From NCBI RefSeq assembly GCF_004361815.1, contig NZ_SNWA01000001.1:4340001-4404000 (forward strand): a stretch of 64,000 nt of DNA. The letters run 5' to 3'. Every line of letters begins with the position of its first letter. Within the stretch, counting starts at the first letter, position 1. The notes beneath the pieces were generated by a model, which saw nothing but the letters and a program-made list of their open reading frames with translations, searched no databases and was not told where the DNA came from. Both the position numbers and the translations under genes were made by a program. Shown piece after piece: positions 9,250-18,610 of the stretch. Source of the stretch: Paraburkholderia sp. BL10I2N1 (GTDB lineage: Bacteria; Pseudomonadota; Gammaproteobacteria; Burkholderiales; Burkholderiaceae).

Positions 9250-10473
9250 TTATGCGTGAGCGCGCCGCGTATGGACGGTTTCGCCCGCCCGTACAACGCG
9301 CGCGCACAGCGGCCGGCCGATCCAGTATGCGAGCTCCGCCAGCGTATCGACGGACCACACCGCGAAATCGCCCGAACGTCCTGCTGCGAGCGTACCGTGG
9401 CGTTCCGCCTGGCCGAGCGCGCGCGCTGCGTGGCGGGTCACGCCCTGCAACACTTCGGGGACCGTCATGCGGAACAGCGTGGTCGCCATGTTCATCATCA
9501 GCAGGAGCGAGGTGGCGGGCGACGTGCCAGGATTGCTGTCGGTCGAGATGGCGATCGGCACACCGTAGCGGCGCAGCAGATCGATCGGCGGCAACTGCGT
9601 CTCGCGGATGAAGTAGTAGGCGCCGGGCAGCAGTACGGCGACCGTGCCCGCTTCCTTCATCGCGGCAACGCCTGCTTCGTCGAGAAATTCGAGGTGATCG
9701 GCCGAGAGCGCGCGATGACGTGCGGCAAGCGCCGTGCCGCCGCCATTCGACAGCTGCTCGGCATGCATCTTCACCGGCAGCTTGCGACGCTCCGCCGCTT
9801 CGAACACGCGCTCGCTCTGCGCAAGCGAAAAGCCGATGCGCTCGCAGAACACATCGACCGCATCGACGAGGCCTTCATCCGCGAGCGCGGGCAGCATGCG
9901 GTCACAGACTTCGGTGATGTAATCATCGGCACGTCCGGCGAATTCCGGCGGTAACGCGTGCGCGCCAAGAAACGTCGTGTACACCGATACCGGATAGCGT
10001 TCGCCAAGCCGGCGCGCGACGCGCAGCATCTTGCGCTCGCTGTCCAGGTCGAGGCCGTAGCCGGACTTGATTTCGACGGCGGTCACACCTTCGGCAAGCA
10101 GCGGTTCGAGCCGCGCGGCCGACTGGCGGAACAAGGTGTCTTCGTCGGCGGCACGCGTGGCGCGCACCGTCGACACGATGCCGCCGCCCTGCCGCGCGAT
10201 CTCTTCGTAGCTCACGCCCGCGAGCCGCTGGGCGAATTCGTCCGCGCGCTGGCCGCCATACACCAGATGCGTATGGCAATCGACGAGACCAGGCGTCACC
10301 CACGCGCCGCCCAGGTCTTCGCGCGGCCAGGCCGCATATTCGGTGGGAAGTTCGTGTGCGGCGCCGAGCCATGCGATCTGGCCGTCGCGCACGGCGATCG
10401 CCGCGTCGGCGATCGTCTGGTTGGGGTCGCCCTGCGGGCAAAGTTTCAGGTGATGCCAGACGGTTTGCTTCAT
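9250..10473 (-). CDS. hutI: Imidazolonepropionase HutI
   Basis: A 407-residue zinc/iron amidohydrolase that opens imidazolone-5-propionate to formiminoglutamate. Visible family motifs: [13 protein letters not shown] with metal ligands, [20 protein letters not shown], and [11 protein letters not shown] with the catalytic Asp. It lies 60 bases after hutD and 32 before hutF in the same operon. Confidence 0.96.
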   Translation of the reverse strand: MKQTVWHHLKLCPQGDPNQTIADAAIAVRDGQIAWLGAAHELPTEYAAWPREDLGGAWVTPGLVDCHTHLVYGGQRADEFAQRLAGVSYEEIARQGGGIVSTVRATRAADEDTLFRQSAARLEPLLAEGVTAVEIKSGYGLDLDSERKMLRVARRLGERYPVSVYTTFLGAHALPPEFAGRADDYITEVCDRMLPALADEGLVDAVDVFCERIGFSLAQSERVFEAAERRKLPVKMHAEQLSNGGGTALAARHRALSADHLEFLDEAGVAAMKEAGTVAVLLPGAYYFIRETQLPPIDLLRRYGVPIAISTDSNPGTSPATSLLLMMNMATTLFRMTVPEVLQGVTRHAARALGQAERHGTLAAGRSGDFAVWSVDTLAELAYWIGRPLCARVVRAGETVHTRRAHA

Positions 10474-10533
10474 CGCTTGCTCATAGCCGTGTGGGGCGAA
10501 ATACGCGGCCTCGACACAGCGAGGCCGCGTCCG

Positions 10534-11154
10534 TCATGCGTAGCGGATGCCGATCGCAAGCAGCGCGCCGCTGCCGCCCGTCGTGCAGCGCAGCGCCTGC
10601 GCTGCATCCGCGCTGTCGATACGCATCGTATCGTTGATATCCAGTTGAACCGGAGCGGCATCGCCGACTGTCACCGCGATCGGGCCTTCGGCGCAAAACA
10701 GCAGCGCGACGTCGGCCGACAACGTGTGTTCGCCGTCGCCGCGCCATACCTCGACTTCGCCTGCGGCCGCGCCACGACGCAGCATCAGGTTGAAATCGCG
10801 CGTCGGGCCATTGACGAGCCGCGCTTCGATGACGGCTTCGCCCTCGAAGCGGGCGATATCGAGCGGTTGCTTCAGCGCATGCGTGTAGCCTTGCGCGTCA
10901 TCGAGCAGCATGCCCGCGCCGGACAACAACACGAGCGTCCGGTCGATGCCCGCAAAGCGTGAGAATGGACCCGGCTGCGCCACGTCGGCGACGCTCACGC
11001 GCCACACAAACGTATCGAGACCGGCGCCTTCCGGCCAGGCCGCCACTTCGCGCGTGACGCCGCCGCCGTTCTTCCACGGCGACGCCACGAGATCGACGCC
11101 GCGTATCAGCGTCAGGTGCGGCGTTTTACCCATCGCCACGTTCGTTGAAGTCAT
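10534..11154 (-). CDS. hutD: HutD/Ves family protein
   Basis: A 206-residue cupin-fold protein of the HutD/Ves family. The opening TLIRGVDLVASPWKNGGGVTREVA and FVWRVSVADVAQPGPFSRFAG are typical. In Pseudomonas, HutD is thought to act as a governor that keeps hut activity in bounds, though its exact mechanism is unsettled. The ATG at 11154 overlaps the hutU stop (TGATG), so the two are translationally coupled; the longer frame to 11376 lies inside hutU and is ignored. Confidence 0.92.
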   Translation of the reverse strand: MTSTNVAMGKTPHLTLIRGVDLVASPWKNGGGVTREVAAWPEGAGLDTFVWRVSVADVAQPGPFSRFAGIDRTLVLLSGAGMLLDDAQGYTHALKQPLDIARFEGEAVIEARLVNGPTRDFNLMLRRGAAAGEVEVWRGDGEHTLSADVALLFCAEGPIAVTVGDAAPVQLDINDTMRIDSADAAQALRCTTGGSGALLAIGIRYA

Positions 11155-12842
11155 CAGCGACCGAGCATCGGCAGCTTGAGACCGGCCTCGCGTGCCGTTT
11201 CCTGCGCGAGCTCGTAGCCGGCATCCGCGTGACGCATCACGCCCGTCGCCGGATCGTTGAACAGCACGCGGCCCAGGCGTTGCGATGCGGCCTCGGTGCC
11301 GTCCGCCACGATCACCACGCCGGAATGCTGGCTGAAGCCCATGCCGACGCCGCCGCCGTGATGCAGCGAGACCCACGTCGCGCCGCCCGCGGTGTTCAGC
11401 AGGGCGTTCAGGAGCGGCCAGTCGCTGACAGCGTCCGAGCCGTCCTTCATCGATTCCGTTTCGCGATTCGGGCTGGCGACCGAGCCGGTGTCCAGGTGGT
11501 CGCGACCGATCACGATTGGCGCCTTCAACTCGCCGTTCCTGACCATTTCGTTGAACGCCTGGCCGAGGCGATAGCGATCCTTCACGCCAACCCAGCAGAT
11601 CCGTGCCGGCAGGCCCTGGAACGCGATGCGTTCGCGCGCCATGTCGAGCCAGTTGTGCAGGTGCGGATCATCGGGAATCAGTTCCTTGACCTTCGCATCG
11701 GTCTTGTAGATATCTTCCGGATCGCCCGACAGCGCCACCCAGCGGAACGGCCCCTTGCCTTCGCAGAAGAGCGGACGGATATACGCCGGCACGAAGCCCG
11801 GGAAATCGAAGGCGTTATCGACGCCCATTTCCAGCGCCATCTGACGGATGTTGTTGCCGTAGTCGAGCGTCGCGGCGCCGCGTTCCTGCAGCGTCAGCAT
11901 GGCCTGCACCTGAACGGCCATCGACTGCTTCGCGGGCGTCACGATGGTGTCCGGCACGGTCTTCTGACGCTCGCGCCAGTCTTCGACATTCCAGCCCTGC
12001 GGCAGGTAGCCGTGGATCGGGTCATGCGCGCTGGTCTGGTCGGTGACGCAGTCCGGCGTGATGCCGCGCTCGACGCATTCCGCGAACACGTCAGCCGCAT
12101 TGCCGAGCAGACCGACCGAAACTGGCTTGCCTGCCTTCTTCGCCTCTTCGATCATCGCGAGCGCTTCGTCGAGCGTCTTCGCCTTTTTATCGACGTAGCG
12201 GGTCTTGAGGCGGAAGTCGATGCGCGTCTCGTCGCATTCGACGGCGATCATCGAGAAGCCGGCCATCGTCGCTGCGAGCGGCTGTGCGCCGCCCATGCCG
12301 CCGAGGCCGCCCGTCAGGATCCAGCGGCCCTTCGGGTCGCCGTTGAAATGCTGGTTCGCCACCGAGAAGAACGTCTCATACGTACCCTGCACGATGCCCT
12401 GGCTGCCGATGTAGATCCAGCTGCCCGCCGTCATCTGGCCGTACATCATCAGGCCCTTGCGGTCGAGTTCGTGGAAGTGTTCCCACGTCGCCCAGTGTGG
12501 CACGAGGTTCGAATTCGCGAGCAGCACGCGCGGCGCATCGGCGTGCGTGCGGAACACACCGACCGGCTTGCCGGACTGGATCAACAGCGTTTCGTCGTCG
12601 TTCAGGTCTTTCAGCGACTTGAGGATCTGGTCGAAGCAGTCCCAGTTGCGCGCAGCGCGGCCGATACCGCCGTACACGACCAGCGCATGCGGATGTTCTG
12701 CCACTTCCGGATCCAGGTTGTTCTGGATCATGCGGTACGCGGCTTCCGTCAGCCAGCTCTTGCAGGTCTTTTCGCTGCCGTGCGGCGCGCGGATCGTGCG
12801 GGACGGGTCGAGACGCGGATCGATGTGTTTCGGGTTGTTCAT
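11154..12842 (-). CDS. hutU: Urocanate hydratase HutU
   Basis: A 562-residue NAD+-dependent urocanase that hydrates urocanate to imidazolonepropionate. The NAD-binding stretch [16 protein letters not shown] and the conserved Cys region [13 protein letters not shown] are intact, and length matches the family. The start is set by the conserved opening [15 protein letters not shown]. It sits 32 bases after hutC and overlaps hutD. Confidence 0.97.
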   Translation of the reverse strand: MNNPKHIDPRLDPSRTIRAPHGSEKTCKSWLTEAAYRMIQNNLDPEVAEHPHALVVYGGIGRAARNWDCFDQILKSLKDLNDDETLLIQSGKPVGVFRTHADAPRVLLANSNLVPHWATWEHFHELDRKGLMMYGQMTAGSWIYIGSQGIVQGTYETFFSVANQHFNGDPKGRWILTGGLGGMGGAQPLAATMAGFSMIAVECDETRIDFRLKTRYVDKKAKTLDEALAMIEEAKKAGKPVSVGLLGNAADVFAECVERGITPDCVTDQTSAHDPIHGYLPQGWNVEDWRERQKTVPDTIVTPAKQSMAVQVQAMLTLQERGAATLDYGNNIRQMALEMGVDNAFDFPGFVPAYIRPLFCEGKGPFRWVALSGDPEDIYKTDAKVKELIPDDPHLHNWLDMARERIAFQGLPARICWVGVKDRYRLGQAFNEMVRNGELKAPIVIGRDHLDTGSVASPNRETESMKDGSDAVSDWPLLNALLNTAGGATWVSLHHGGGVGMGFSQHSGVVIVADGTEAASQRLGRVLFNDPATGVMRHADAGYELAQETAREAGLKLPMLGR

Positions 12843-12874
12843 GTTGGTGGCCCTCAAGTGCCCAGAGAGAAAGT

Positions 12875-13570
12875 TCAGAAGTGTCCGGTGAAGCGATAAC
12901 GGCTGCCGGGGTGCCAAAGATTGGCCACCGAAGCGACCATGCCCTGTGACCAGGTGCGTCGATGCAGCACCAGACAGGGCTCCAGTTCATCCATCGTCAG
13001 GAGCGTACGGGTATCGGCGTCGGCTGCCAGTGCCTCGATCCTGTACTCGACGCGTTGCAGCGGTGCGACGCGCACGAGATACTGGTTCGGCGTGGTGGTT
13101 GTGAAATCCTGCAGCGCGTATTCAGGCGCGACAGCGGGATTCACCCAGCGTTCTTCCAGCTGCACCGGCTCGTCGTTTTCGAAATGCAGCACACGCGAGT
13201 GAAACAGCGGGTTACCCGCGTTGACCTGCATTTCTTCGGCGAGCGCCTCGTCGGCGATCGTCGCGCCGACGTGCAGCACGTTCGCCTGATAGCGATGGCC
13301 GCGCGCGACGATCTCATCGGAAATGCTGCGGATCGCGACGAGCGTCGATTCGTACTTCGGCCGTGCGACGAAAGTGCCCGAGCCCTGCACGCGCGTGAGC
13401 ACCTGCTCCGAAGTCAATTCGCGCAGCGCGCGGTTGACCGTCATGCGCGCCACGTTGAACTCGCGTGCAAGTTCGTTTTCCGATGGGACCTGGTCGCCCT
13501 CCGCCCATTCGCCCGCGTGGATGCGGGCGAGGATGAAGTCCTTGATCCCCTGATAAGCCGGTGCGTTCAT
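12875..13570 (-). CDS. hutC: Histidine utilisation repressor HutC (GntR family)
   Basis: A 231-residue GntR-family repressor: winged HTH at residues ~5-70 ([31 protein letters not shown] is the family signature region) and a UTRA ligand domain ending in [14 protein letters not shown]. In the known system urocanate releases HutC from its operators. Here it lies inside the operon, 18 bases after hutH, so it is presumably autoregulated through the operator copies at 15123-15330. Confidence 0.95.
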   Translation of the reverse strand: MNAPAYQGIKDFILARIHAGEWAEGDQVPSENELAREFNVARMTVNRALRELTSEQVLTRVQGSGTFVARPKYESTLVAIRSISDEIVARGHRYQANVLHVGATIADEALAEEMQVNAGNPLFHSRVLHFENDEPVQLEERWVNPAVAPEYALQDFTTTTPNQYLVRVAPLQRVEYRIEALAADADTRTLLTMDELEPCLVLHRRTWSQGMVASVANLWHPGSRYRFTGHF

Positions 13571-13588
13571 GCTGGTGGCAACGTAGCT

Positions 13589-15112
13589 TTACTTTTGTTC
13601 AGAAGCGAACGAGAGCGGCGAGTGCGCGGCAATCGTGCCGTTCTGCACGAGGCGCGTGATCGCAGCGATGTCCGGCGCGAAGTAGTGATCGAGTTCGTAG
13701 TGCGCGACTTCGTTGCGCACCGTCTGCATCACACGTTGCAGGCTCGGGCTCGTCTTGTGCGGAGCGCGCAGATCGACACCCTGGGCTGCGGCGAGCAGTT
13801 CGATCGACAGGATGTTCGCGGTGTTTTCGGCCATGTCGGCGAGCTTGCGCGCGGCGAAGGTTGCCATCGACACGTGGTCTTCCTGGTTCGCGGAAGTGGG
13901 CAGCGAATCGACCGAAGCCGGATGCGCCAGCGTCTTGTTCTCGGATGCGAGCGCCGCCGCCGTCACGTGCGCGATCATGAAGCCGGAGTTCACGCCGCCA
14001 TCGCGGACGAGGAACGGCGGCAGGCCCGACAGCGTCGCGTCGATCAGGAGCGCGATGCGGCGTTCGGCGAGCGCGCCGATTTCGGCGGCAGCGAGTGCGA
14101 GGTTATCCGCTGCGAACGCGACCGGCTCGGCGTGGAAGTTGCCACCCGAGATCACTTCGCCCGTGTCCGGGAAAATCAGCGGATTGTCGGAGACGGCGTT
14201 CGCTTCGATCAGCAGCACGTCAGCGGCGTGGCGCATCTGGTCGAGACACGCGCCCATCACCTGCGGCTGGCAGCGCAGGCTGTACGGGTCCTGCACCTTG
14301 TCGCAGTCGGCGTGCGAGACATTGATTGCCGAATCTTCCAGCAGCGAGCGATAAGCCGCTGCGGCTTCGATCTGGCCTTGATGGCCGCGCAACGCGTGGA
14401 TGCGGTGATCGAACGGCTTGACCGAACCCATTGCGGCGTCGACCGACAGCGCGCCCGCGACCAGCGCCGTGCGATACAGGTCTTCGATCGCGAACATGTT
14501 GTAGAGCGCGAGGGCCGTCGAGGCCTGCGTGCCGTTCAGGAGCGCGAGACCTTCCTTGGCCTGCAGCGTGAGCGGCTTGAGTCCGGCGATGCGCAAGCCC
14601 TCCGTCGCCGCAGCACGCTCGCCGCGAATGAACACTTCGCCGATGCCGAGCAGCACGCCCGACATATGCGCGAGCGGCGCGAGGTCGCCCGAGGCGCCGA
14701 CCGAGCCCTTCACCGGGATCACCGGCAGCACGTCGGCGTTGAAGAGGGTAATCAGCGCGTCCATCACTTCGCGACGGATACCCGAATGACCGCGGCCGAG
14801 GCTCGACAGCTTTAGCGCCATCAGGAGACGCACGACGGGACGCGACATCGGTTCGCCCACGCCCACAGCGTGCGACAGCACCAGATTCCGTTGCAGCAGT
14901 TCGAGCTGGTCGTGCGGAATGTGCGTGCTGGCGAGACGGCCGAAACCGGTATTGATGCCATAGGCCGGCTCGCCCTTCGCGGCGATGTCGGCGACGGTCT
15001 TGGCGCCGGCATCGATCGCGGCAAAGCTCGCCGGGTCAAGCTGAAGCGTGACCTGCTCACGGGCGATCTGGCGCAGTTGCGGAAGGGTCAGGTTGCCGGG
15101 CGTAAGAATCAT
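13589..15112 (-). CDS. hutH: Histidine ammonia-lyase HutH
   Basis: A 507-residue enzyme that deaminates L-histidine to trans-urocanate, the first committed step. The A-S-G triad that cyclises to the MIO cofactor is at residues 140-142 ([12 protein letters not shown]); other family motifs are YGINTGFG and [10 protein letters not shown]. It is the first gene of the operon, downstream of a promoter candidate (TTGTAT-17-TAGACT) whose -35 overlaps a HutC-type operator. Confidence 0.97.
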   Translation of the reverse strand: MILTPGNLTLPQLRQIAREQVTLQLDPASFAAIDAGAKTVADIAAKGEPAYGINTGFGRLASTHIPHDQLELLQRNLVLSHAVGVGEPMSRPVVRLLMALKLSSLGRGHSGIRREVMDALITLFNADVLPVIPVKGSVGASGDLAPLAHMSGVLLGIGEVFIRGERAAATEGLRIAGLKPLTLQAKEGLALLNGTQASTALALYNMFAIEDLYRTALVAGALSVDAAMGSVKPFDHRIHALRGHQGQIEAAAAYRSLLEDSAINVSHADCDKVQDPYSLRCQPQVMGACLDQMRHAADVLLIEANAVSDNPLIFPDTGEVISGGNFHAEPVAFAADNLALAAAEIGALAERRIALLIDATLSGLPPFLVRDGGVNSGFMIAHVTAAALASENKTLAHPASVDSLPTSANQEDHVSMATFAARKLADMAENTANILSIELLAAAQGVDLRAPHKTSPSLQRVMQTVRNEVAHYELDHYFAPDIAAITRLVQNGTIAAHSPLSFASEQK

Positions 15113-15122
15113 GATGGAGTGT

Positions 15123-15136
15123 CCTGTCTATACAAG
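15123..15136. promoter_or_regulatory. HutC operator copy 1 (imperfect)
   Basis: CCTGTCTATACAAG, 12 of 14 positions matching the CTTGTATATACAAG pattern, between the hutH start and the presumed transcription start. The position is suited to blocking RNA polymerase. Confidence 0.5.
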
Positions 15137-15161
15137 TGTGAGTGGAGTCTAGCGTCGCCAT

Positions 15162-15175
15162 CTTGTATATACAAC
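15162..15175. promoter_or_regulatory. HutC operator copy 2 (perfect core)
   Basis: CTTGTATATACAAC contains the perfect 12-base palindrome TTGTATATACAA, very close to known HutC sites of pseudomonads. On the minus strand its half TTGTAT sits 17 bases before TAGACT, so it may cover the -35 box of the hut promoter. Confidence 0.7.
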
Positions 15176-15316
15176 TTGTTTTTGCAGTTTCGACGTTAGG
15201 ACTTTCCATTAGACGTCATGGCACTTTGTGGCATGCATCTCGCTCTGATTGCGATATCCGCCCGCAGGGCGCGGGTCAGCGCTGCCGACACAGGCCGGGG
15301 CGGCGTTCGCTGACAA

Positions 15317-15330
15317 CTTGTATATACACA
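15317..15330. promoter_or_regulatory. HutC operator copy 3 (distal)
   Basis: CTTGTATATACACA, 12 of 14 matches to the same pattern, about 205 bases upstream of hutH. A distal copy could support DNA looping or a second promoter. The rest of the 284-base spacer (15113-15396) holds no gene that I can support. Confidence 0.55.
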
Positions 15331-15396
15331 TCAGTCATGGCCGCCAGCAAGAGAATAAAAAAGCCGGCAAGACCCACGCGGCTGCGGACGGCGGCG

Positions 15397-16281
15397 TCAG
15401 AACCTCAGCCGCGTGGCGATGAAATCGAGAAAGCACTGCACGCGGCCGGCGAGCGTTGCGCTCTGGTAATACACCGCGCTCACCGGTTGGCGCACGTCGA
15501 CGAGCAGGCTGTCGAGAATCGTGATGAGGCGGCCGTCGCGCACATCGGCGGAAGTCATGAAGTCGGACAGGCAGGCAATGCCCCAGTGGCTGAGAACAAG
15601 CTGCCGGATCGTCTCGCCGCTCGACGCAGCCATGGCCGGCTCGATCTTCAGCAGGTCGGCGCCGTCGCGCAGCGGCCAGCGGTTCAGCAGGTCCGGCGCG
15701 GTGAAACCGATCAGGCGATGCCCGCGCAGCGCGTCAACGCTGCGCGGCTCGCCGTATTCCGCCAGATAGGCCGGGCTCGCGAGCACGCGCAGCTTGCTGC
15801 TGCCAAGCGCGCGGGCGTGCAGCGTCGAATCCTGCAGCGCCCCGATGCGGATCGCGATATCGACCTTCTGCTCCAGCAGATCCACGATGCGCTCGTTGCT
15901 CGTCAGTTCCAGCCGGATCTCGGGAAAGAGCGCGCTGAACGCCTTCATCTGCGGTGCAATGCAATGCAGCATGAAGGGCGTTGCCGCGTCCACCCGCAGG
16001 CGTCCGGACGGCCGTTCCCGGCGACGCGCGACCGATTCTTCCGCCTCCTCCATCGCAGCGAGGATGGCCCGCGCGCGGCCGAGGAACAGCTCGCCCTCCT
16101 CCGTCAGGTGCAACCGGCGCGTGGTACGCCGTACGAGTGCGGTATCGAGTTTCTTTTCGAGCCGCGTGAGCGCGCGGCTCACGCCGGACACCGTCTGCTG
16201 AAGCTTCTCCGCGGCCGCGGTGATCGAGCCGCTGTCGATCACCGTGACGAAGGCCAGCAGTTCGTCGGTGGAAGTCTTCAT
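15397..16281 (-). CDS. LysR-family transcriptional regulator
   Basis: A 294-residue LysR protein. HTH at residues ~5-60 (ELLAFVTVIDSGSITAAAEKL, SGVSRALTRLEKKLDTAL), then a binding domain with the patterns IAPQMKAFSALFPEIRLELT and VDIAIRIGALQDS, typical of the large group regulating SDR and quinone-reductase genes. It is divergent from the SDR gene at 16388; a 10-base palindrome lies between them, so it probably controls that gene and itself. Confidence 0.9.
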   Translation of the reverse strand: MKTSTDELLAFVTVIDSGSITAAAEKLQQTVSGVSRALTRLEKKLDTALVRRTTRRLHLTEEGELFLGRARAILAAMEEAEESVARRRERPSGRLRVDAATPFMLHCIAPQMKAFSALFPEIRLELTSNERIVDLLEQKVDIAIRIGALQDSTLHARALGSSKLRVLASPAYLAEYGEPRSVDALRGHRLIGFTAPDLLNRWPLRDGADLLKIEPAMAASSGETIRQLVLSHWGIACLSDFMTSADVRDGRLITILDSLLVDVRQPVSAVYYQSATLAGRVQCFLDFIATRLRF

Positions 16282-16294
16282 TCTTGATTTTCCG

Positions 16295-16304
16295 TCAATA
16301 TTGA
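16295..16304. promoter_or_regulatory. Palindrome in LysR/SDR divergent spacer
   Basis: Perfect 10-base palindrome TCAATATTGA, 13 bases upstream of the LysR start and 84 before the SDR start. A plausible LysR contact site. Confidence 0.4.
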
Positions 16305-16387
16305 ATTGAGACTAGCACGGTTTTTGCGAAAATCACTTCGACGGATACTGGCCACCTCATTTCCGGATCAACCAGCAGGAGAACGTT

Positions 16388-17281
16388 GTGAACATCTTCA
16401 TTACCGGCGCAGGCGGCTTTATTGGCGGTTCGATCGCGACAGGCCTCGTGCGCGCCGGGCATCACGTGCGAGGGCTCGTGCGCCGCCCCGAACTGGCGGA
16501 CGCGCTGCAGCGCCTTGGCATCGAACCCGTGGTCGGCGATCTCGACGACCGCGCGTTGCTGATCGGTGAGGCGAAGGCCGCCGATGCTGTCATCAACGCC
16601 GCCAGCAGCGATCACCGTGACGCAGTCGAAGCGCTGATCGAAGGACTCGCCGGCTCCGGCAAGCCGCTTTTGCATACGAGCGGCTCGAGCATCGTCGGCG
16701 ACGCCTCGGGTGGCGAAGGCACCGAGGCGATCTACTACGAGGACAGGCTCCCCGAGCCGACCGCCGACAAGGCGGCACGCGTCGCGATCGACCGGCTCGT
16801 GCTCGACGCCGCGAACAGGGGCATCCGCTCGGCCGTGCTGTGCAACACGCTGATCTACGGTCACGGCAAGGTGCCCGGCGCCGAAAGCGTGCAACTGCCG
16901 CGCCTGCTGCGTCAGGCGAAGAAGAGCGGCGTCGTGCGCCACGTGGGTAGCGGCGGCAACATCTGGTCGAACGTGCATATCGACGACGTCGTCGAGCTAT
17001 ACCGTCTCGCGCTCGAAAAGACGCCGGCCGGCACGTTCTACTTTGTCGAAAGCGGCGAAGCGTCGTTCCGCGACATGACGACCGCGATGGCCGACGTGCT
17101 CGGCATGGGCAAGCCGCAAGACTGGCCGCTCGACGAAGCGAAACAGGAATGGGGCTACGAAATGGCGTCGTACGGTCTCGGTTCGAACAGCCGCGTCCGC
17201 GGACAGCGTGCGCGCGAACTGCTCGGCTGGAAACCGCAGCGCAGGTCGGTGATCGACTGGATCCGCAACGAGATGGTGTAA
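16388..17281 (+). CDS. NAD(P)-dependent epimerase/SDR family oxidoreductase
   Basis: A 297-residue extended or atypical SDR. The nucleotide motif GAGGFIGG is at residues 7-14. The segment LLHTSGSSIVGD corresponds to the active-site Ser strand; the usual YxxxK is not clear (IYYEDRL, TADKAARVAID), as in many atypical SDRs, so catalytic activity is less sure than cofactor binding. Translation starts at a GTG preceded by AGGAG. It is divergent from a LysR gene that probably regulates it. Substrate unknown. Confidence 0.82.
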   Translation: MNIFITGAGGFIGGSIATGLVRAGHHVRGLVRRPELADALQRLGIEPVVGDLDDRALLIGEAKAADAVINAASSDHRDAVEALIEGLAGSGKPLLHTSGSSIVGDASGGEGTEAIYYEDRLPEPTADKAARVAIDRLVLDAANRGIRSAVLCNTLIYGHGKVPGAESVQLPRLLRQAKKSGVVRHVGSGGNIWSNVHIDDVVELYRLALEKTPAGTFYFVESGEASFRDMTTAMADVLGMGKPQDWPLDEAKQEWGYEMASYGLGSNSRVRGQRARELLGWKPQRRSVIDWIRNEMV

Positions 17282-17424
17282 ACGTCCTGGAGGCGTTGTA
17301 ATCGACGCGACAGATACCGTGACGCGCGCGCAACGCCGCGCCGTCCTGTAGCGAATCCGTAAGCCCGGCTCGCTAGAATCGCGCATAACACAAGGCGCGA
17401 CGAGACCACCGCCCGGATTCCCTG

Positions 17425-17607
17425 ATGAATCTCGCACTCAATTTCGACTGGCTGACCAATCTGCTTGCGATCCTGTTCGTCGTCGCCTGTCTCTATGACA
17501 CGCGCCACGACGAATACGGGACGTTGACGCTGGCGGCCGGCGCAATGGGTCTCATCGTGATGGGCATCGAACTGTTTCTGAAGCCAGCCTTCGATATGTC
17601 GTTGTAG
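17425..17607 (+). CDS. Small membrane protein
   Basis: A 60-residue protein with two hydrophobic segments (LLAILFVVACL and LAAGAMGLIVMGIELF), predicting a small inner-membrane hairpin. Nothing in the sequence points to a function and no strong ribosome-binding site is seen, but the composition is that of a membrane protein and not of a shadow frame. It stands alone between the SDR gene and the AHSA1 gene on the other strand. Confidence 0.55.
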   Translation: MNLALNFDWLTNLLAILFVVACLYDTRHDEYGTLTLAAGAMGLIVMGIELFLKPAFDMSL

Positions 17608-17644
17608 GCTTCGCGGCAAGCGATGCGCAGTCTCGGCACCCCTC

Positions 17645-18073
17645 TCAGGCAAACAGGCGTTCGAGCCAGTCAAGCGCGTCCGTCCAGCCGGACCGATGGC
17701 TGTCACGCGCGGCTTCGTCGTCGAACTGTTCGTGCGTAAGCGTAAGAACAGTTGCCTCGCGGTCGCTGCGCAACATGACCGTAACCAGCGATTCGCGTTC
17801 GGGCGCAGTGCGCCACGCCCACGTAAAGACAAGTTTCTCGTCGGGCACAACCTCGCGATAGACCCCGCTGACGTCATGCTCCTCGCCGTCCGGTGTGCGC
17901 ATGATCACGCGAAACCGGCCGCCCACGCGTACGTCAGCTTCGGCATGCACGACATGGTTGCTGGCGGGATGCCACCACTTCGCTATTTGCGCCGGGTCCG
18001 TCCAGGCACCGTAGACTTTCGCGGGCGACGCGTTGAGACGGCGCTGGAGCGTGAGACTGGGTCGGACGGACAT
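17645..18073 (-). CDS. SRPBCC/AHSA1-domain protein
   Basis: A 142-residue START/AHSA1-like protein: opening LTLQRRLNASPAKVYGAWTDPAQIAKWW, then GGRFRVIMRTPDGEEHDVSGVY and FTWAW, ending GWTDALDWLERLFA. Such proteins form a hydrophobic cavity and are often paired with an ArsR regulator, as here. The ATG at 18073 is preceded by GGAAGAAGC inside the upstream regulator gene; the two frames overlap by 91 bases. Ligand unknown. Confidence 0.88.
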   Translation of the reverse strand: MSVRPSLTLQRRLNASPAKVYGAWTDPAQIAKWWHPASNHVVHAEADVRVGGRFRVIMRTPDGEEHDVSGVYREVVPDEKLVFTWAWRTAPERESLVTVMLRSDREATVLTLTHEQFDDEAARDSHRSGWTDALDWLERLFA

Positions 18074-18414
18074 GCTTCTTCCTCCACAAAGGCTGCAAGC
18101 CGGTCAAGCTGTTCGGACCAGAAGCGCTGATAGTGGGTCAGCCACTGCATCGCTTCCTCCATCGGCGCGGCGGACAGACGGCATGCGACCGTGCGCCCGG
18201 TTTTACTCCGCGTAACGAGCCCCGCATCCGACAGCACGTCGAGATGCTTCATGACCGCCGGCAGCGACATGGCAAAAGGCTGCGCAAGTTCGCTGACCGA
18301 CAGATCGTGCTGATCCGAAAGACGTGCGAGCAGCGCGCGCCGCGTGGGGTCCGCGAGCGCGGCGAAGGTGCGGTCCAGAGCCGCTTCCTGAGTTGCTTCC
18401 TGATACTTAACCAT
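17983..18414 (-). CDS. ArsR-family transcriptional regulator
   Basis: A 143-residue winged-helix regulator. The pattern LDRTFAALADPTRRALLARL, SVSELAQPFAMSLPAVMKHLDVLSDAGLV is the ArsR/SmtB DNA-binding core. No metal-site Cys pair is seen, which puts it in the non-metal group that accompanies AHSA1 genes. The last ~30 residues come from the overlap with the AHSA1 gene and are probably a frame-driven tail. Confidence 0.88.
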   Translation of the reverse strand: MVKYQEATQEAALDRTFAALADPTRRALLARLSDQHDLSVSELAQPFAMSLPAVMKHLDVLSDAGLVTRSKTGRTVACRLSAAPMEEAMQWLTHYQRFWSEQLDRLAAFVEEEACPSDPVSRSSAVSTRRPRKSTVPGRTRRK

Positions 18415-18490
18415 AGAGTTAAGCTTAGACGATCAGCGCTTCGTGTCAAGCGCGCCTGCAATGCGGCTCGCGCGGGCGGGATCCAAAGAA

Positions 18491-18526
18491 CGAGGCGCTT
18501 CACGGTGAACACCGTGAAGCGCCTCG
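18491..18526 (-). terminator. Hairpin terminator after the NCS2 permease gene
   Basis: A perfect 16-base stem CGAGGCGCTTCACGGT with a four-base loop, followed on the minus strand by TTCTTT. It lies 85 bases past the stop of the purine permease gene and likely ends its transcript. Confidence 0.75.
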
Positions 18527-18610
18527 TGTTGCCCGACCCGGCCAGGAAAGTGACGATCAGTCGTTCATGCGTGAATCACGATCGGCGAAGCGCGTCCGCG
18601 AAGCCGCGCA

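Noticed and set aside
11145..12899. 584-codon plus-strand frame opposite hutU
   Set aside because: Antisense shadow of a strongly conserved enzyme; no family features.
18491..18526. Perfect 16-base hairpin considered as a mobile-element end or attachment site
   Set aside because: Position just past a stop codon, four-base loop and following TTCTTT fit a terminator; no transposase or second copy in the window.
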